Positions 42,923 to 51,580 of a stretch of 64,000 bases of DNA are shown here, one piece after another. Position 1 is the first letter of the stretch, and every line of letters begins with the position of its first letter. Both the position numbers and the translations under genes were made by a program. The stretch is from assembly GCA_004143945.1 (NCBI GenBank), contig SEHB01000009.1, positions 1-64,000 of the forward strand. Reading direction: 5' to 3'. The notes beneath the pieces are model-generated. The model saw only the letters and a list, made by a program, of their open reading frames with translations. It was not told the DNA's origin and did not search any database. Source of the DNA: Lysobacteraceae bacterium. Its GTDB lineage: Bacteria > Pseudomonadota > Gammaproteobacteria > Xanthomonadales > Rhodanobacteraceae.

Positions 42923-43846
42923 ATGACGCTTGCCCCCGCCACGCGCGCCCGCATCGAGGCGTTGCTCGCCGACCACCCGGTCGTCCTGTTCATGAAAGGC
43001 ACGCGCGAGGCACCGCAGTGCGGCTTTTCGGCCGCCGCGATCGACCGCCTCGACGCCCTGCTGGAGCACTACGCGACGGTCGACGTGCTCGCCGACGAGG
43101 AAATCCGCTCGGGCATCAAGGCGTTCGGCAACTGGCCGACGATCCCGCAACTCTATGTCGGCGGTGAACTCGTCGGCGGATCGGACATCGTGCAGGCGAT
43201 GTTCGATTCGGGCGAACTGCACCGCCTGCTCGGCGCGTCCGAGCCGGACCGCTCCCCGCCCGAGCTCACGATCTCCGACGCTGCGGTCGAGAAGGTGCGC
43301 GCCGCGCTCGCCGAAGCCGGCGACCTGCGCCTGTTCCTGATCGTCGATGGCCGCTTCCAGCCGCAGTTCCAGCTGCGCGAACCCGGCGCCAACGACATCG
43401 TGACGGTCGCGAACGGCCTCGAGCTGCGCTTCGACGTCGCCAGCGCGCAGCGCGCGCGCGGCGCCAGCATCGACTGGACGCGCACGCCGCACGGCGAAGG
43501 CCTCGCGATCCACCTGCCGATGGCGCCGCAGGCGATCAAGTCGCTCGACGTGCAGGCGCTCAGGCACCGCCTCGACAGCAGGGACATCACGGTCATCGAC
43601 GTGCGCCCCGAGGCCGATCGCGCACGCGCGCCGTTCGCGGGCGCCGAGGTGTTCGAGCCGGAGACGCATGCGCGCCTGACTTCGCTGCCCAAGCACACGC
43701 CGCTCGCGTTCATCTGCCACCACGGCAACTCGAGCCGCAACGCGGCCGAACACTTCCGCGAACACGGCTTCACCGATCTCTACAACGTCGAAGGCGGCAT
43801 CGACGCATGGTCGCGCGAGGTCGATCCGTCGGTGCCGCGCTACTGA
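42923..43846 (+). CDS. Monothiol glutaredoxin fused to degenerate A-type domain and rhodanese
   Basis: 307 residues in three parts. Residues 1-105: CGFS-type glutaredoxin (VVLFMKGTREAPQCGFSAAAI ... NWPTIPQLYVGGELVGGSDI), which holds [2Fe-2S] clusters with glutathione. Residues 113-200: an IscA/HesB-like domain (LTISDAAVEKVRAALAEAGDLRLFL) without the three cluster cysteines. Residues 210-307: rhodanese with active-site CHHGNSSRNAAEHFREHGF. It joins iron-sulfur carriage with sulfur transfer in the cytoplasm. Start ATG 42923; neighbours are not iron-sulfur genes. Confidence 0.88.
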   Translation: MTLAPATRARIEALLADHPVVLFMKGTREAPQCGFSAAAIDRLDALLEHYATVDVLADEEIRSGIKAFGNWPTIPQLYVGGELVGGSDIVQAMFDSGELHRLLGASEPDRSPPELTISDAAVEKVRAALAEAGDLRLFLIVDGRFQPQFQLREPGANDIVTVANGLELRFDVASAQRARGASIDWTRTPHGEGLAIHLPMAPQAIKSLDVQALRHRLDSRDITVIDVRPEADRARAPFAGAEVFEPETHARLTSLPKHTPLAFICHHGNSSRNAAEHFREHGFTDLYNVEGGIDAWSREVDPSVPRY

Positions 43847-43933
43847 ACGGCCGGACGCCTGGCGCCTCCGGAATGCGCCAGGCCGGACTGGCTGCAGCCT
43901 CCGCCACTCAATCCCCGATCGGGCCTTCATCGC

Positions 43934-44455
43934 ATGCATTCCATCGAGGCCCTGATCCGCCCGATCACGGACTTCCCGGCGCCGGGGGTCACCTTCCGCG
44001 ACATCACGCCGTTGCTCGCGGATGCGGCCGCGTTCGCGCGCAGCATCGAGCTGCTCGCCGAACCGTGGCACGGTGCGCGCGTGCAGGTGGTCTGCGCGAT
44101 CGAGGCGCGCGGATTCGTGTTCGGCGCCGCGCTCGCGCAGTCGCTGGGCTGCGGCTTCGTGCCGCTGCGCAAACCCGGCAAGCTGCCGCCGCCGGTGCGC
44201 ACGGTCGAATACGCGCTCGAGTACGGCAGCGACCGCCTCGAGATGCGGGCCGACGCGTTGCAGGCCGGCAGTCGCGTGCTGCTCGTCGACGATGTGCTCG
44301 CGACGGGCGGCACGCTGATCGCTGCGCGCACGCTGGTGGCGCAGGCAGGCGTCGTGGTCGTCGGCGCCGCCGTGTTGCTTGAACTGCCCGCGCTCGGAGG
44401 GCGGGCGCGCTGGGGCGGCGGCGCGCCCCTGCACAGTCTCCTGCTCTGCGTGTAG
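43934..44455 (+). CDS. apt: Adenine phosphoribosyltransferase
   Basis: 173 residues. Begins with the APT signature IRPITDFPAPGVTFRDITPLL, has the substrate-binding IEARGFVFGAALA and the PRPP loop VLLVDDVLATGGTLIA. It converts adenine plus PRPP to AMP in the cytoplasm. It is convergent with the AMP nucleosidase gene, 73 bp apart, whose product makes adenine from AMP. No clear ribosome site before the ATG at 43934. Confidence 0.95.
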   Translation: MHSIEALIRPITDFPAPGVTFRDITPLLADAAAFARSIELLAEPWHGARVQVVCAIEARGFVFGAALAQSLGCGFVPLRKPGKLPPPVRTVEYALEYGSDRLEMRADALQAGSRVLLVDDVLATGGTLIAARTLVAQAGVVVVGAAVLLELPALGGRARWGGGAPLHSLLLCV

Positions 44456-44528
44456 GTACGCGGAGGCGCCATCGGATCGCCGCGGACACATGCGGGCGTT
44501 CCGCCGCGATGTCGTGGCGGGTGCCGCA

Positions 44529-45314
44529 TCAGGAACTTTCGTCTTCGAACCGCAGGTGCTTCACGCTGCGGCCATTGCGGCGCACGAGCTTCAGCGCCTC
44601 GATGCCGATGCGGATGTGCGCGTCGACGAAGTTCGCGGTGATCGAGCGGTCGCTCGCCTCGGTTTTCACGCCCTCGGGGATCATCGGCTGGTCCGACACC
44701 AGCAACAGCGCGCCACACGGGATGTGGTTCGCGAAGCCGGCCGCGAAGATCGTCGCGGTTTCCATGTCGATCGCCATGCAGCGCGTGCGGCGCAGGTAGT
44801 CCTTGAACGCGGTGTCGTGCTCCCACACGCGCCGGTTGGTCGTGTAGACCGTGCCGGTCCAGTAGTCGTGTCCGAGGTCGCGGATCATCGTGGAGACCGC
44901 GCGCTGCAGCTGGAACGCGGGCAACGCTGGCACTTCGGGCGGAAGATAATCGTTGCTCGTGCCCTCGCCGCGGATCGCGGCGATCGGCAGCACGAGGTCG
45001 CCGAGACGGTTCTTGCGCTTGAGGCCACCGCACTTGCCGAGGAACAGGCAAGCCTTCGGTGCGATCGCCGCGAGCAGGTCCATCATCGTCGCCGCGTTCG
45101 GGCTTCCCATGCCGAAGTTCACGAGCGTGATGCCGTCCGCGGTCGCGTTCGGCATCGGGCGGTCGCGACCGTTGACCGGCACGCCGTGCCACTCGGCGAA
45201 CACCTCGACGTAGTGACCGAAGTTCGTCAGCAGCACGTGCTGTCCGAACGCTTCGAGCGGCGTGCCGGTGTAGCGCGGCAGCCAGTTGTCGACGATCTCC
45301 TTCTTGTTCTTCAT
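44529..45314 (-). CDS. amn: AMP nucleosidase, short form
   Basis: 261 residues of the phosphorylase/nucleosidase fold. It has TLVNFGMGSPNAATMMDLL, the KACLFLGKCGGLKRKNRLGDLVLP ligand region and the catalytic-acid stretch RCMAIDMETATIFAAGFANHIPCGALLLVSD. The N-terminal domain of the long E. coli Amn (484 aa) is absent, as in the short bacterial form. It hydrolyses AMP to adenine and ribose 5-phosphate. Start at 45314 (MKNKKEIVDNWLPRYTG); ORF extension to 45350 is possible. Convergent with apt. Confidence 0.92.
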   Translation of the reverse strand: MKNKKEIVDNWLPRYTGTPLEAFGQHVLLTNFGHYVEVFAEWHGVPVNGRDRPMPNATADGITLVNFGMGSPNAATMMDLLAAIAPKACLFLGKCGGLKRKNRLGDLVLPIAAIRGEGTSNDYLPPEVPALPAFQLQRAVSTMIRDLGHDYWTGTVYTTNRRVWEHDTAFKDYLRRTRCMAIDMETATIFAAGFANHIPCGALLLVSDQPMIPEGVKTEASDRSITANFVDAHIRIGIEALKLVRRNGRSVKHLRFEDESS

Positions 45315-45424
45315 CGCGTGATGGTCGCAGGTCCGCGTCGGTCGCCGCAATCGTCGCGACCCGGCGTCCCGGTCAGTTCAGCCGACGCAGGCATAATCGT
45401 GCACGGATTCCCGCGGAGGCCGTC

Positions 45425-47842
45425 ATGCTCGTCACCTTCATCCTTGCGCTGGCGGTCTTCTGTGCGCTCGCATTCCGCGGGCTCGGCTTCCTCGCCTGGG
45501 TCGCCGCAGCCGGTGTCTGGCTCGCGGGCTGGCGCATCGTCGGAGTCGAGTCGCCGGCCCTGTTCGCGAGCATCGCGTTCGCGCTGATCGTGCTCGTCGC
45601 GGTGTTCGGGCTGCCGGTGCTGCGCCGCGAAGGGGTGTCGCGCTTCCTGATGCCGCGCTTCGCGAAGGTGCTGCCGCGGCTCGGTGAAACCGAACGCGTC
45701 GCGCTCGAGGCGGGCACGGTCTGGTGGGATGGCGACCTGTTCGGCGGCATGCCGGACTGGCAGAAGCTGCTCGATTTCGCGCCCGCACCGCTGTCGGCCG
45801 AGGAGCAGGCGTTCCTCGACGGCCCGGTGGAGGAGCTGTGCCGGCGCATCGACGACTGGCAGGTCTACCAGCAGCGCGACCTGTCGCCCGACATCTGGGC
45901 GTTCATCAAGCGCGAGCGCTTCCTCGGCATGATCATTCCGAAGGAATTCGGCGGCCTCGGCTTCTCCGCGCTCGCGCACTCACGCGTGGTCACGCGGCTG
46001 TCGAGCCGCTCGATCACCGCTGCGGTCACCGTGATGGTGCCGAATTCTCTCGGTCCCGGTGAACTGCTGCTGCACTACGGCACCGGCACGCAGAAGCAGC
46101 GCTGGCTCGCGCGGCTCGCGCGCGGCGAGGAGATCCCGTGTTTCGCGCTGACCGGCCCGGAAGCAGGTTCGGACGCGGCGGCGACCCAGTCGGAAGGCAT
46201 CGTCGAGAAGCGCGTCATCGATGGCGTCGAAGTGCTCGGCCTGCGGCTCAACTGGAAGAAGCGCTACATCACGCTCGCGCCGGTCGCGACGCTGATCGGC
46301 CTCGCGTTCCGGCTCAAGGATCCGAACCGCCTGATCGGCGACGAGGAAGACCGCGGCATCACCTGCGCGCTGGTCCCGCGCGACCTGCCCGGCATCGAGA
46401 TCGGCCTGCGCCACGACCCGATGGGCGTGCCGTTCCACAATGGCCCGATCGTCGGCCGCGACGTGTTCGTGCCGCTCGACGAAGCGGTGATCGGCGGGCG
46501 CGCGCAGATCGGCCAGGGCTGGCGCATGCTGATGGAATCGCTCGCGGCCGGCCGCTCGATTTCGCTGCCCGCGCTGTCGATCGGCGCGGCCCAGCTCGCG
46601 ACGCGGCTGTGCGGTGCGTATGCGACCGTGCGCGAACAGTTCGACACGCCGATCGGGCGCTTCGAGGGCATCGAGGAACCGCTCGCGCGCATCGCCGGGC
46701 TGACCTCGATCATGACCGCCACGCGCGACCTCACCTGCGGCGCGCTCGACGCGGGCGAGAAGCCGGCGGTGATCGGCAACATCTGCAAGGCCTACCTGAC
46801 CGAGAGCATGCGCCAGGTGGTCTCGGACGCGATGGACATCCGCGCCGGCAGCGCGATCCAGCGCGGTCCGCGCAACCTGCTCGCGCGCGCATGGGACGCG
46901 GTGCCGATCGGGATCACGGTCGAGGGCGCGAACATCCTGACGCGCTCGATGATCGTCTACGGCCAGGGCGCGATCCGATGCCATCCGTTCGTGCAGAAGG
47001 AAATCGCGGCGGTCGCGACCGACGACCTCGTCGCGTTCGACCGCGCGATCTTCGGCCACGTGAACCTGTTCGTCACCCGCGCGGTGCGCGCGAAGCTGCT
47101 CGCATGGAGCGGCGCGCGGCTCGCCGGCGTGCCGCGCACCGCGGACACCGCGCGCTACTACCAGCACCTGTCGCGCTTTTCGGCCGCGTTCACGATCGTG
47201 TCCGACGTCGCGATGGGTACGCTCGGCGGAACGCTGAAACGGCGCGAGAAGCTGTCCGGGCGGCTGGCCGACGCACTCGCGTGGCTCTACCTCGCGAGCG
47301 CCGCGCTCAAGCGCTACCACGACGGGCCGAAGACGCGCGCGAACCATGCGCTCGCGCGCTGGTCGGCGGAGCTGTGCCTCTACCGCATCCAGGAAGCGCT
47401 GGTCGGCGTGCTCGACAACCTGCCCGCGCGTCCGGCCGCCTGGCTGCTGCGCTGCGCGATCTTCCCGCTCGGCGCGCGCTTCCGTCCGCCCTCGGACCGC
47501 CTCGGCGCGGAAGTCGCGCGCGACATCCTCGAGGACCGCGATGCGCGCCGCACGCTGACCGCCGACGTGTTCGTGCCGCCGCCAGGCGAGCCCGGCCTCG
47601 GCGCGCTGGAGGCCGCGCTCGACAAGGCGGTGCGCGCGCTGCCGATCGAGACCAAGCTGCGCGACGCGGTGCGCGCGGGCACGCTCGATCGCGCGCCCGG
47701 CTACATGCTCGACGATACCGGCGTCGCCGCGGGCGTGATCACCGGCGACGAGTACGACCTGCTCAATGACGCGCGCGATGCACGCGACGAAGTCATCGCG
47801 GTCGACGCGTTCGATCCCGAGCTGTTCAGGACGCTGCGTTGA
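45425..47842 (+). CDS. fadE: Acyl-CoA dehydrogenase FadE
   Basis: 805 residues, close to E. coli FadE (about 814). Two or three N-terminal membrane helices (LVTFILALAVFCALAF; LGFLAWVAAAGVWLAGW; IAFALIVLVAVFGLPVL) anchor it, then the dehydrogenase: VPNSLGPGELLLHYGT, CFALTGPEAGSDAAAT, VPLDEAVIGG and the helical C-terminal FAD domain. It carries out the first beta-oxidation step. GGAGG eight bases before the ATG supports the start. The next gene begins 11 bp after the stop, probably co-transcribed. Confidence 0.95.
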   Translation: MLVTFILALAVFCALAFRGLGFLAWVAAAGVWLAGWRIVGVESPALFASIAFALIVLVAVFGLPVLRREGVSRFLMPRFAKVLPRLGETERVALEAGTVWWDGDLFGGMPDWQKLLDFAPAPLSAEEQAFLDGPVEELCRRIDDWQVYQQRDLSPDIWAFIKRERFLGMIIPKEFGGLGFSALAHSRVVTRLSSRSITAAVTVMVPNSLGPGELLLHYGTGTQKQRWLARLARGEEIPCFALTGPEAGSDAAATQSEGIVEKRVIDGVEVLGLRLNWKKRYITLAPVATLIGLAFRLKDPNRLIGDEEDRGITCALVPRDLPGIEIGLRHDPMGVPFHNGPIVGRDVFVPLDEAVIGGRAQIGQGWRMLMESLAAGRSISLPALSIGAAQLATRLCGAYATVREQFDTPIGRFEGIEEPLARIAGLTSIMTATRDLTCGALDAGEKPAVIGNICKAYLTESMRQVVSDAMDIRAGSAIQRGPRNLLARAWDAVPIGITVEGANILTRSMIVYGQGAIRCHPFVQKEIAAVATDDLVAFDRAIFGHVNLFVTRAVRAKLLAWSGARLAGVPRTADTARYYQHLSRFSAAFTIVSDVAMGTLGGTLKRREKLSGRLADALAWLYLASAALKRYHDGPKTRANHALARWSAELCLYRIQEALVGVLDNLPARPAAWLLRCAIFPLGARFRPPSDRLGAEVARDILEDRDARRTLTADVFVPPPGEPGLGALEAALDKAVRALPIETKLRDAVRAGTLDRAPGYMLDDTGVAAGVITGDEYDLLNDARDARDEVIAVDAFDPELFRTLR

Positions 47843-47853
47843 GGCGCGAGGCA

Positions 47854-48510
47854 ATGCCCTCGCATGATCCGATCCAGGCTCGCTGGTACTTCGATTTCAT
47901 TTCGCCGTTCGCGTACCTGCAGCTGCCGCGCGTGCTCGCGCTGCGCGCGCGCGCGGATCTCGTGCCCGTGCCGATCGTGTTCGGCGCGCTGCTCGCGCAC
48001 CATGGCCAGCTGGGCCCGGCCGAGATCGCGTCCAAGCGCGCGTTCACCTATCGCTTCGTGCAGTGGCAGGCAGGCCGCGCCGGCATCGCGTTGCGATTCC
48101 CGCCCGCGCATCCGTTCAATCCGCTCGCCGCGTTGCGCCTGTGCATCGCCGCGGGCGCGGGCTGGGACGCGGTCGAGCGCGTGTTCGCGCACATCTGGCA
48201 CGACGGCGGGAGCGGCGTCGACGCGAGCGAGCTCGCGCCCGTCGCGCTGGCGCTCGGCCTCGCCGATGCCGCGTCGGCGATCGCCGATCCCGCCGTGAAG
48301 GCGCGGCTCCGTGCGAACACCGAGGCCGCGATCGCCGCGGGCGTGTTCGGCGTGCCGACGATCGCGGCTGCGGGCGAGACGTTCTGGGGACTGGATGCGA
48401 CGCCGATGTTCGAGGACTGGCTCGGCGATTCCGGGCTGTTCGAGCGCGGGGAATACGCGCGCCTCGCGACGCTGCCCGAGGGCACGCGGCGCGCGAACGG
48501 AGCACGCTGA
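47854..48510 (+). CDS. DsbA-fold protein, 2-hydroxychromene-2-carboxylate isomerase type
   Basis: 218 residues, thioredoxin-like with a helical insertion (kappa-GST relatives). N-terminal WYFDFISPFAYLQLPRVLAL carries SPFAY in place of a CxxC, the glutathione-binding serine of this branch. Later RFVQWQAGRAGIALRFPPAHPFNPLAAL and GVFGVPTIAAAGETFWGLDATPMFEDWLG are family typical. It probably isomerises a conjugate with glutathione, substrate unknown. Start ATG 47854 rather than TTG 47839. Stop is one base from the stop of the convergent diguanylate cyclase. Confidence 0.9.
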   Translation: MPSHDPIQARWYFDFISPFAYLQLPRVLALRARADLVPVPIVFGALLAHHGQLGPAEIASKRAFTYRFVQWQAGRAGIALRFPPAHPFNPLAALRLCIAAGAGWDAVERVFAHIWHDGGSGVDASELAPVALALGLADAASAIADPAVKARLRANTEAAIAAGVFGVPTIAAAGETFWGLDATPMFEDWLGDSGLFERGEYARLATLPEGTRRANGAR

Positions 48511-48511
48511 A

Positions 48512-50251
48512 TCAGGCGGTGGTTTCCGCGCCGGGTTCTGCGACCGCGTTGAAGTCGTGCACGCAGACCCGATTGCGGCCGCTGGCCTTCGCGCGATAGA
48601 GCGCGGTATCGGCGCCTTCGATCAGCTGCTCGGGCGTGGCCACGCCCTCGTCGAGCGCGGCGATGCCGATGCTCAGGGTCAGGCCGATGCGCGACCCCGA
48701 CACCATCAATGGCAACTGCTCGATGCAGGCGCGGATGCGTTCGGCGACGACGCAGGCATCCTGCGCATCGGCACCGGGCAGCACCGCGAGGAACTCCTCG
48801 CCGCCCCAACGCCCGAACGCATCGCCGAGGCGCAATTCGCCCGCGATCGGCGCGATCACCGCGCGCAGGCACACATCGCCGGTGCGGTGGCCGAAGGTGT
48901 CGTTGATCTGCTTGAAGTGGTCGAGGTCGAGGAACAGCACCGCGAGCCCGCTGTGCGTCGCGCGCGCGGAATGGAAGCAGGTGCGCAGGCGCGCGAGCAC
49001 CGCGCGCCGGTTCAGCACGCCGGTCAGCATGTCCTGCTCTGCGAGGCGGTGCGCGACGTCGCGCTCGTGCCGCACCGACAAGGTCTGCTCCGCGAGGCCG
49101 AACGCGAGCACGAGGCTCGCGAACGCGAACGCGGCCGGCAGCGCGAATTCGAGCCACGTCGGCAGCGGCCAGTGCAGCGCGAGTTGCAGCATGCGCGCGA
49201 GCGTGAGCATCAGGCCCGGGATCCAGGCGGCGAGGAAGTAGCCGCCGCGCGCGCTGCCGCGCTGCCACGCGACCATGCCCGCCGCGCACAGGAGCGGCGT
49301 GACGACGAGCCCGGCCAGCACGATCAGGTCCTCGGCCCACAATGCGCCGCCCGGCGCCACGAGCACCGCGGCGACGAGCGCGAGCAGCGGCCAGCGCAAC
49401 AGCGCGACCGCGCGATCGAGGCGCGGCGCGCAAGCCTGCAGCTGCAGGTACTCGCGCGTGAACTGCATCAGCAGCGCCAGCGCGCAGGCGCCCGCCGCCC
49501 AGGTCACGCTGCCGCCGAGCGGACCGAGCAGGTCGAACGGCGGCAGTTCGAAACCCAGCCCGAATGCGTACAGCTCGTACACGATGATCAGCAGCATGCT
49601 GATCACGTACCACGCGTACATGCGTTCGCGCAGCGCGAGGAAGAAGCTCAGCATCACGAGCAGCGTCGCGAGCTGCACCGACGGGAACAGCACATCGAGA
49701 CGCGCGCGCACGAGGTCGGCGCGGCGCGCCTCGGTGGCGCTCTCGACCGATATTCGCCGCGGCACTTCGCGCTCCTCGGCGACGCCGAGCAGCACCGAAT
49801 CGGCCGAGCGCAGCGACGCGGGCAGCATGAACACGAGCACGTGGCGCGTGAATCCGAGTTCGTTGCCCGCATCGTGGACGCTGCGCAGGCCGGTGCCGGT
49901 GCCGTCGGGTAGCCAGGCTTCGACGCGCAGGCCCTGCGGGTCGGAAATCGACAACACCGGCGGCACGCTTCCACGCCAGTTCTCGGCGAGTCGCACGCGG
50001 TACCAGCGCATGCCGTCGCGCGAGGGCGTGATCGCCGCGTAGTCCTCGCCGACGAAGCCGCTCTCGTGGCGCCCGGCCAGGATGTCGACCGCGGTCGCGG
50101 CAGGCACGCCGTCGAGGCGTTCCACCCGCAGCGGCACGGCGCGAGCGGGCGCCGGCAGCACGAGCAGCGCGCACGCCAGCAGCAGCACGAAGCCGAGGAT
50201 CCGCCGGGGCAAGGGCAGATTGTGTCGCTGGCGGGCGGTGGAAACGCGCAT
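48512..50251 (-). CDS. Membrane diguanylate cyclase, 7TMR-DISM type
   Basis: 579 residues. A signal peptide leads into an extracytoplasmic beta domain (about 45-190, DISM extracellular type: GRWYRVRLAENW-like, VEAWLPDGTGTGLR), then seven hydrophobic helices at about 195-395, a short coil, and GGDEF at about 410-560. The catalytic site is RWGGEEFLAVL, the substrate helix DLDHFKQINDTFGH, and an RLGD stretch sits five residues before GGEEF, the place of the product-inhibition I-site (RxxD). It should make c-di-GMP in response to an envelope ligand. Convergent with the DsbA-like gene. Confidence 0.93.
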   Translation of the reverse strand: MRVSTARQRHNLPLPRRILGFVLLLACALLVLPAPARAVPLRVERLDGVPAATAVDILAGRHESGFVGEDYAAITPSRDGMRWYRVRLAENWRGSVPPVLSISDPQGLRVEAWLPDGTGTGLRSVHDAGNELGFTRHVLVFMLPASLRSADSVLLGVAEEREVPRRISVESATEARRADLVRARLDVLFPSVQLATLLVMLSFFLALRERMYAWYVISMLLIIVYELYAFGLGFELPPFDLLGPLGGSVTWAAGACALALLMQFTREYLQLQACAPRLDRAVALLRWPLLALVAAVLVAPGGALWAEDLIVLAGLVVTPLLCAAGMVAWQRGSARGGYFLAAWIPGLMLTLARMLQLALHWPLPTWLEFALPAAFAFASLVLAFGLAEQTLSVRHERDVAHRLAEQDMLTGVLNRRAVLARLRTCFHSARATHSGLAVLFLDLDHFKQINDTFGHRTGDVCLRAVIAPIAGELRLGDAFGRWGGEEFLAVLPGADAQDACVVAERIRACIEQLPLMVSGSRIGLTLSIGIAALDEGVATPEQLIEGADTALYRAKASGRNRVCVHDFNAVAEPGAETTA

Positions 50252-50334
50252 GGAAACGGTAAAGCAAGATCGAGGCCATGCGCCGTCGTATGGATGTGGT
50301 GCCGCGCAATGCGGGCACGCGTAGAATCGCGGGC

Positions 50335-50979
50335 ATGCGCCGGATCGTGCTGCTCGCCCTGCTTCCGGGTGCTTGCGCCAGCTTCGCGCAGGCCGTGGAC
50401 GTGCTGCGATGCGTGGCCGCCGACGGCTCGGTCATCTACCAGGACCGACCCTGCGCTGCCGGCCAGGCCGGCGAGCGCCTGCGCTTGCCGGACGATCCGG
50501 CCCCGCCTGCACCGGCGCCCGCCGACGCGCCGGTTCCCGCGCTGCAGGCAGAACCCGCCGCCACGTCGGAGCCGATCGTCGTCGAAGAGGCCGGGCCTCG
50601 CTTCCAGCTCTGCACGCGCGCCGATGGCAGCCAGTACATCAGCGACGACGGCTGGATCGGCGGCACCGGCGTGCCTTACGGGATGGTCGGGGGCTCGGGC
50701 ATGGGACTCGCACAGGTCTACGGCGCGCTGGGCGCCGGCGTGTCGGCGCCGGGGTTGCGCACGGCTCCGCGCATCCCCGCAGGCAATCATCCGCATGCGG
50801 GGGCGATGATCTGGATCGACGACCAATGCCACGAAGCGGCGCCGCGCGAAGCCTGTACCTGGCTCGCGCGCCGGCACCGCGATGTCGCGCGCAGGCTCGA
50901 GCATGCATTCAGCGATCAGGCGCCGCAGTTGGAGCATGAGCAGGCTGCATTGCGCGAACGCATGCATGGGTGTGGCTGA
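50335..50979 (+). CDS. Secreted DUF4124-domain protein
   Basis: 214 residues. A signal peptide (IVLLALLPGACASFAQA) is followed by VDVLRCVAADGSVIYQDRPC, the DUF4124 pattern. A Pro/Ala linker (PAPPAPAPADAPVPALQ) leads to a second part with FQLCTRADGSQYISDDG, a Gly-rich stretch and a helical Cys-containing end (DQCHEAAPREACTWLARRHRD). Start 50335 by signal-peptide position. Periplasmic; function unknown. Divergent from the diguanylate cyclase gene, 83 bp apart. Confidence 0.82.
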   Translation: MRRIVLLALLPGACASFAQAVDVLRCVAADGSVIYQDRPCAAGQAGERLRLPDDPAPPAPAPADAPVPALQAEPAATSEPIVVEEAGPRFQLCTRADGSQYISDDGWIGGTGVPYGMVGGSGMGLAQVYGALGAGVSAPGLRTAPRIPAGNHPHAGAMIWIDDQCHEAAPREACTWLARRHRDVARRLEHAFSDQAPQLEHEQAALRERMHGCG

Positions 50980-51004
50980 GCGCGTCTGCCGCCGAAGGTT
51001 TCCG

Positions 51005-51050
51005 CCGACTGGATCGAAAAGCTCGGGGCTGAAGCCCCTCCCACGAAAGG
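51005..51050. repeat. Single TGAA-hairpin repeat between DUF4124 gene and ogt
   Basis: GACTGGATCGAAAAGCTC is followed by GGGGCTGAAGCCCCTCCCAC between convergent genes. The flank GGATCGAA-AGCTC is shared with the tandem 60-bp array, so the mobile unit is about 38-45 bp rather than only the hairpin. Confidence 0.88.
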
Positions 51051-51056
51051 GGCGGA

Positions 51057-51560
51057 TCAGGCCAGACGCAGCACCGCGCGCGGTGCATGCCGACGTTCGT
51101 GCTCGAGCAGCCATTGCTTGGTCGGCAGGCCGCCGCCGAAACCCGTGAGCTTGCCGTTCGCACCGATCACGCGATGGCAGGGAACGATGATCGGCAACGG
51201 GTTCGCGCCGTTCGCGGCGCCGACCGCGCGGCTCGCCGATGCATCGCCGATGCGGCGTGCGAGTTCGCCGTAGCTGATCGTCTCGCCGTACGGGATCCCG
51301 GCAAGCGCACTCCACACGGTCTTGCGGAACGGCGTGCCCGCGGGTGCGAGCGCGAGGTCGAAGTCCTGGCGCGTACCCGCGAACCACGCCTCGAGCTGCG
51401 CGATCGCGTCTCCGATGCGCGCACGGCTGCGACGCCAGCCGGGACCGATGCAGGCGCCCTGGTCCGCGCGCGGAAACTCGATCCGACGCAGGCCCGCGTC
51501 GTCGCCCGCGACCAGCAGGCGGCCGATCGGTGTGTCGAGGTAGTCGTAGTCGATCGTCAT
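51057..51560 (-). CDS. ogt: Methylated-DNA-[protein]-cysteine S-methyltransferase
   Basis: 167 residues. The active-site motif PIIVPCHRVIG holds the acceptor cysteine; before it lie GTPFRKTVWSALAGIPYGETISYGELARRIG (helix-turn-helix with Arg finger) and after it GKLTGFGGGLPTKQWLLEHE. It repairs O6-alkylguanine by suicide transfer to the cysteine. Start ATG 51560. It sits 20 bp after the Ada-AlkA-type gene on the same strand, so an alkylation-response operon. Confidence 0.94.
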   Translation of the reverse strand: MTIDYDYLDTPIGRLLVAGDDAGLRRIEFPRADQGACIGPGWRRSRARIGDAIAQLEAWFAGTRQDFDLALAPAGTPFRKTVWSALAGIPYGETISYGELARRIGDASASRAVGAANGANPLPIIVPCHRVIGANGKLTGFGGGLPTKQWLLEHERRHAPRAVLRLA

Positions 51561-51580
51561 CGTCGCACCTTCGCGCACGT

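Noticed and set aside
40679-43846. 1055-codon ORF start
   Set aside because: Only the last 307 codons (from 42923) are a gene; the earlier part is antisense to the OmpA-family gene.
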